DNA of 64,000 nt from Hominenteromicrobium sp964531265 (GTDB lineage: Bacteria > Bacillota > Clostridia > Oscillospirales > Acutalibacteraceae): the NCBI GenBank assembly GCA_964531265.1, contig CAZHDW010000001.1, positions 62,001-126,000 on the forward strand. The letters are read 5' to 3'. Made by a program: the position numbers and the translations under genes. The notes beneath the pieces are model-generated. The model was not told the origin of the DNA. It made no database searches and was given only the letters and a program-made list of their open reading frames with translations. Positions 61,652-64,000 of the stretch are shown here, piece after piece; positions within the stretch are counted from its first letter, which is position 1, and each line of letters starts with the position of its first letter.

Positions 61652-61763
61652 CATTCCTATTTTACCGTATTTTGAAGAAAAAATCAATCGTATGAGCCGC
61701 AATTCTTGTGATTTCCCACAAGTTTTTATTTGAAGTAATGAAAAATAATCGATAAATTATTTG

Positions 61764-61792
61764 TTGAACAGTGGGCGGATGAGTGATATACT
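61764..61792 (+). promoter_or_regulatory. Promoter P1 for the murT-like/gatD-like genes
   Basis: TTGAAC, 17 bp, TATACT. Start near 61799, with a leader of about 112 nt that contains P2. The 304-bp gap 61607-61910 holds this promoter, P2 and the divergent isomerase promoter; 61652-61763 shows nothing else. Confidence 0.65.
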
Positions 61793-61822
61793 TAACAAAT
61801 GGCAGGTATTTGACTGCAAAAG

Positions 61823-61851
61823 TTGACTATTCAGACAACTTGGGTTATACT
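61823..61851 (+). promoter_or_regulatory. Promoter P2 for the murT-like/gatD-like genes
   Basis: TTGACT, 17 bp, TATACT, 31 bp downstream of P1 and with the same -10. A second TTGACT lies at 61809-61814. Confidence 0.65.
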
Positions 61852-61910
61852 AAAATTTATGTAATGCGAAGCTGCGGGCGGTTGTCTGCAAGGCGTTAGG
61901 AGGCCTATTG

Positions 61911-63278
61911 ATGAAGCGAAATCTACGTTTTTATTTTGCGCTGATGTTTGCGCGAGGCACTAAATTTGTGCTTAAGCTTATCGGCAGAAAGGGTACATCC
62001 ATGCCCGGCTCATGGGCGATAATCCTCTGCCCGGATTTTATAGGACGTATGCCGAAGCCGAAGACCATAATCGGCATCACCGGAACGAACGGCAAGACCA
62101 CCGTTTGCAACATGGTGGAGGATGTGCTGGAGGAAAACGGTATCTCCTACATGTGCAACCGTGCAGGAACCAATGTCAACACCGGTATTGCATCTGCACT
62201 TATCAATAACAGCCGCTTTTTCGGTAAGCCGAAGCATGATGTTGCTGTTTTTGAGCTTGATGAGCGCTCGTCCCCAAAAATTTATCCGTACATGCAGCCG
62301 GATATTCTGCTGTGCACCAATATTTTCCGCGATTCCTATAAGCGAAACGCTCATGCGGAGTTCATACTTGATATCCTGAACAAGGAAATACCGAAGAAAA
62401 CAAAGCTCATCCTGAATGCCGATGATCCGCTCTGCTGCTCCATAGCTCCCGATAATGAGCGCGTATATTACGGTATAGATCATCTTGACACCGATAAGAC
62501 CGAGTGTGATAACATAGTGAACGATATGCCCGTCTGCCCCGTGTGCAGCGGCCCGATCGTGCACGATGTCGTAAGATATCACCATATCGGCAGAGTTCAC
62601 TGCGAAAACTGCGGCTACCGTTCACCCGATGCCGACTATCGCGCTATTGATGTCAATGTGGATGCCGGCAGAATGACGGTGGAGCATGACGGCAGCAGAA
62701 ATAACTATAAGCTGGCAAGCACAAGCAATATCAATATCTACAATTCTCTTGCGGCAGTTGCTCTGCTCAAGGAATTCGGCCTGAGCGATGCTCAGATTCA
62801 GAAGTCCTTTGATAAAATGGAGATAACTGAATCGCGATATTCAGAGTCAATGATAGGCGGCAAGCGCGTTATACTGCACCTTGCAAAGGCCAAGAACCCC
62901 ATTGCAAGCTCCCGTGTTTACGAGATAGTTAAGAATGCGCCGGGCAAAAAATCCGTAATCATATTCCCGTATGACTATTTTGATGATCGTCACTCGGTCG
63001 AGAATACAGCATGGTTCTATGATACCGACTATGAATTTTTGAACGATGACAGCATTGTACAGCTCATAATCGGCGGCAACAGACATCACGATACCTACGT
63101 GCGCGCACTGCTTGCAGGCGTACCCGCCGAGAAGATCATCCATATGCAGGATGAGACAAAGGCTGCGGATGTTATCTCCGATGAAGCCGATACGGTTTTT
63201 GTGCTGCACGATGTTTATACGATAAAGTCGGCCAATATTATCCGTCAGAAGCTTGAAGAGAAGGAGGCGGCAAAATAA
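61911..63278 (+). CDS. Divergent MurT-like Mur ligase
   Basis: MurT with GatD amidates the D-Glu of lipid II. This 455-residue protein has the MurT layout: ATP loop GTNGKTT (58-64), the middle domain with a four-Cys ribbon (Cys209, 212, 231, 234), and the C-terminal DUF1727-like domain (YDTDYEFL). It departs from standard MurT in two conserved places: FRDQLDRYGE is replaced by FRDSYKRNAHAE (139-150), and the C-terminal block that usually reads DGRDVSW reads DRHSVENTAW. TAGGAGG stands 7 bases before the ATG. It overlaps the GatD-like gene by one base, so they form a unit. Confidence 0.82.
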   Translation: MKRNLRFYFALMFARGTKFVLKLIGRKGTSMPGSWAIILCPDFIGRMPKPKTIIGITGTNGKTTVCNMVEDVLEENGISYMCNRAGTNVNTGIASALINNSRFFGKPKHDVAVFELDERSSPKIYPYMQPDILLCTNIFRDSYKRNAHAEFILDILNKEIPKKTKLILNADDPLCCSIAPDNERVYYGIDHLDTDKTECDNIVNDMPVCPVCSGPIVHDVVRYHHIGRVHCENCGYRSPDADYRAIDVNVDAGRMTVEHDGSRNNYKLASTSNINIYNSLAAVALLKEFGLSDAQIQKSFDKMEITESRYSESMIGGKRVILHLAKAKNPIASSRVYEIVKNAPGKKSVIIFPYDYFDDRHSVENTAWFYDTDYEFLNDDSIVQLIIGGNRHHDTYVRALLAGVPAEKIIHMQDETKAADVISDEADTVFVLHDVYTIKSANIIRQKLEEKEAAK

Positions 63279-63979
63279 TGAAAATAGAAATTCTCTTTCC
63301 CGAATTCTGCAATCTGTTCGGAGACGCCTACAATATGGTGTATCTGCAAAAAACTCTGCCCGAGGCAGAGTTCATCCGCACCGCTATCGGCGAGCCGGTG
63401 AGATTCACCGAGGAAAAGATAGATATGGTGTACATGGGTCCGATGACCGAGCGTGTGCAGGAGCTTGTCATAAACAAGTTCAGACCCCTCAAGGATAAGA
63501 TCGTAAAGGCGATAAACGACGGAACGGTTTTCCTCTTTACGGGAAACGCCCTCGAAATATTCGGAGATTACATTGAAAATGAGGACGGCAGCCGCATTGA
63601 AGCACTCGGCATATATCGTCTGTGGGCAAAGCGCGACATGATGCACCGCCACAACAGCGCGTTTGAGGGTACCTTTGAGGGCTTCACGGTCATGGGCTTT
63701 AAGACCCAGTTCACAATGGCATATACTCCCGATGATTCACTGGCGCTCTTTAAGAAGACACGCGGTGTCGGTCTGAATCAGAAGGCGGATTTTGAGGGAA
63801 TAAGACTCAATAATTTTTTCGGTACCTACCTTGTAGGCCCGATACTTGTCGCAAATCCGCCGTTTACGAAATATCTGCTGGGTCTCATGGGTGCCGGAGA
63901 TACGCCCCTTGCTTTTGAAAAGGAAACAACGGATGCCTATGACCAGAGAAAGCTTGATTTTGCGGAGAAGGTGCATTGA
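63278..63979 (+). CDS. GatD-like amidotransferase homologue lacking catalytic residues
   Basis: The 233-residue protein follows the MurT-like gene as gatD normally does, and aligns along its length: FPEFCNLFGD at the start, GTVFLFTGN at the nucleophile elbow, and FFGTYLVGPIL near the end. In active GatD the elbow holds Cys (CGGY) and the late motif is GTYLHGP. Here the elbow is TGN (Thr88) and the His is Val186. The only Cys is residue 11. The protein therefore cannot hydrolyse glutamine by the class I mechanism. It may be a structural partner of the ligase. Confidence 0.8.
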   Translation: MKIEILFPEFCNLFGDAYNMVYLQKTLPEAEFIRTAIGEPVRFTEEKIDMVYMGPMTERVQELVINKFRPLKDKIVKAINDGTVFLFTGNALEIFGDYIENEDGSRIEALGIYRLWAKRDMMHRHNSAFEGTFEGFTVMGFKTQFTMAYTPDDSLALFKKTRGVGLNQKADFEGIRLNNFFGTYLVGPILVANPPFTKYLLGLMGAGDTPLAFEKETTDAYDQRKLDFAEKVH

Positions 63980-63980
63980 T

Positions 63981-64000
63981 ATGACAAGAGAAGAGATGTT
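63981..64000 (+). CDS. Start of a further gene (cut by window end)
   Basis: An ATG one base after the previous stop, with AGAAGGTG upstream, opens a frame beginning MTREEM. Six codons are too few to identify it. Its position makes it part of the murT-like/gatD-like operon. Confidence 0.5.

Noticed and set aside
63278..63979. Active GatD glutaminase
   Set aside because: The nucleophile Cys and catalytic His positions are Thr88 and Val186, and the single Cys is at residue 11.
1..64000. CRISPR arrays, tRNA and rRNA genes
   Set aside because: No regularly spaced repeats, cloverleaf-like genes or rRNA segments were seen on reading the gaps between genes.

Overview
This 64 kb window reads as chromosome of an anaerobic, spore-forming Clostridia bacterium, most likely of the Ruminococcaceae/Oscillospiraceae type. 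The grounds are a SpoIIE sporulation phosphatase, a ferredoxin-dependent indolepyruvate oxidoreductase operon, an OmpR regulator/sensor kinase/HtrA set, plant-glycan enzymes (LacZ-type GH2, GH51 arabinofuranosidase, a full rhamnose pathway), frequent TTG/GTG starts behind strong AGGAGG sites, and many short-UTR sigma-A promoters. No rRNA, tRNA or CRISPR array was seen. Family names come from motif and architecture reading only; no search was run.

Layout. 1-12.5 kb: 3' part of spoIIE, malQ, a convergent tatD-metG operon headed by an unlisted 33-residue membrane miniprotein, a pyridoxal-kinase-like gene, then the paaK-iorA-iorB-paaK-ACT operon for arylpyruvate/arylacetate interconversion. 12.6-22.4 kb: a compact PBSX-like phage cassette holding terminase, portal, protease, capsid and connectors followed directly by baseplate genes. 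No sheath, tape measure, lysis or integration gene is seen, and no separate tube gene. 22.4-29.6 kb (minus strand): response regulator, sensor kinase and HtrA protease, then a large two-module membrane glycosyltransferase.

29.7-48.6 kb: sugar use. lacZ is followed by an AraR-type regulator that heads a run with manA, a PfkB sugar kinase, a NUDIX hydrolase, deoD and a pyrimidine nucleoside phosphorylase. Then come cyclophilin, exonuclease III, an AraC regulator, abfA with a near-consensus AraR operator, and a rhamnose operon (rhaB, MazG-like, rhaA, SGNH esterase, rhaD, fucO). Together these fit release and use of arabinose, galactose and rhamnose from pectin-like side chains, with lactaldehyde reduced to propanediol. 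48.7-52.2 kb: a YfhO/GT2 pair typical of cell-envelope glycosylation. 52.3-59.3 kb: dus-polA-rlmA-ywlE-like-rimI-galT. 59.3-64 kb: mscL carrying a zinc ribbon, a metallo-beta-lactamase hydrolase, a sugar isomerase/epimerase, and a divergent MurT-like ligase with a GatD-like partner that has lost its catalytic cysteine and histidine.

The two strongest candidates for something undescribed are the stripped-down capsid/baseplate cassette and the MurT/pseudo-GatD pair with its tandem promoters.
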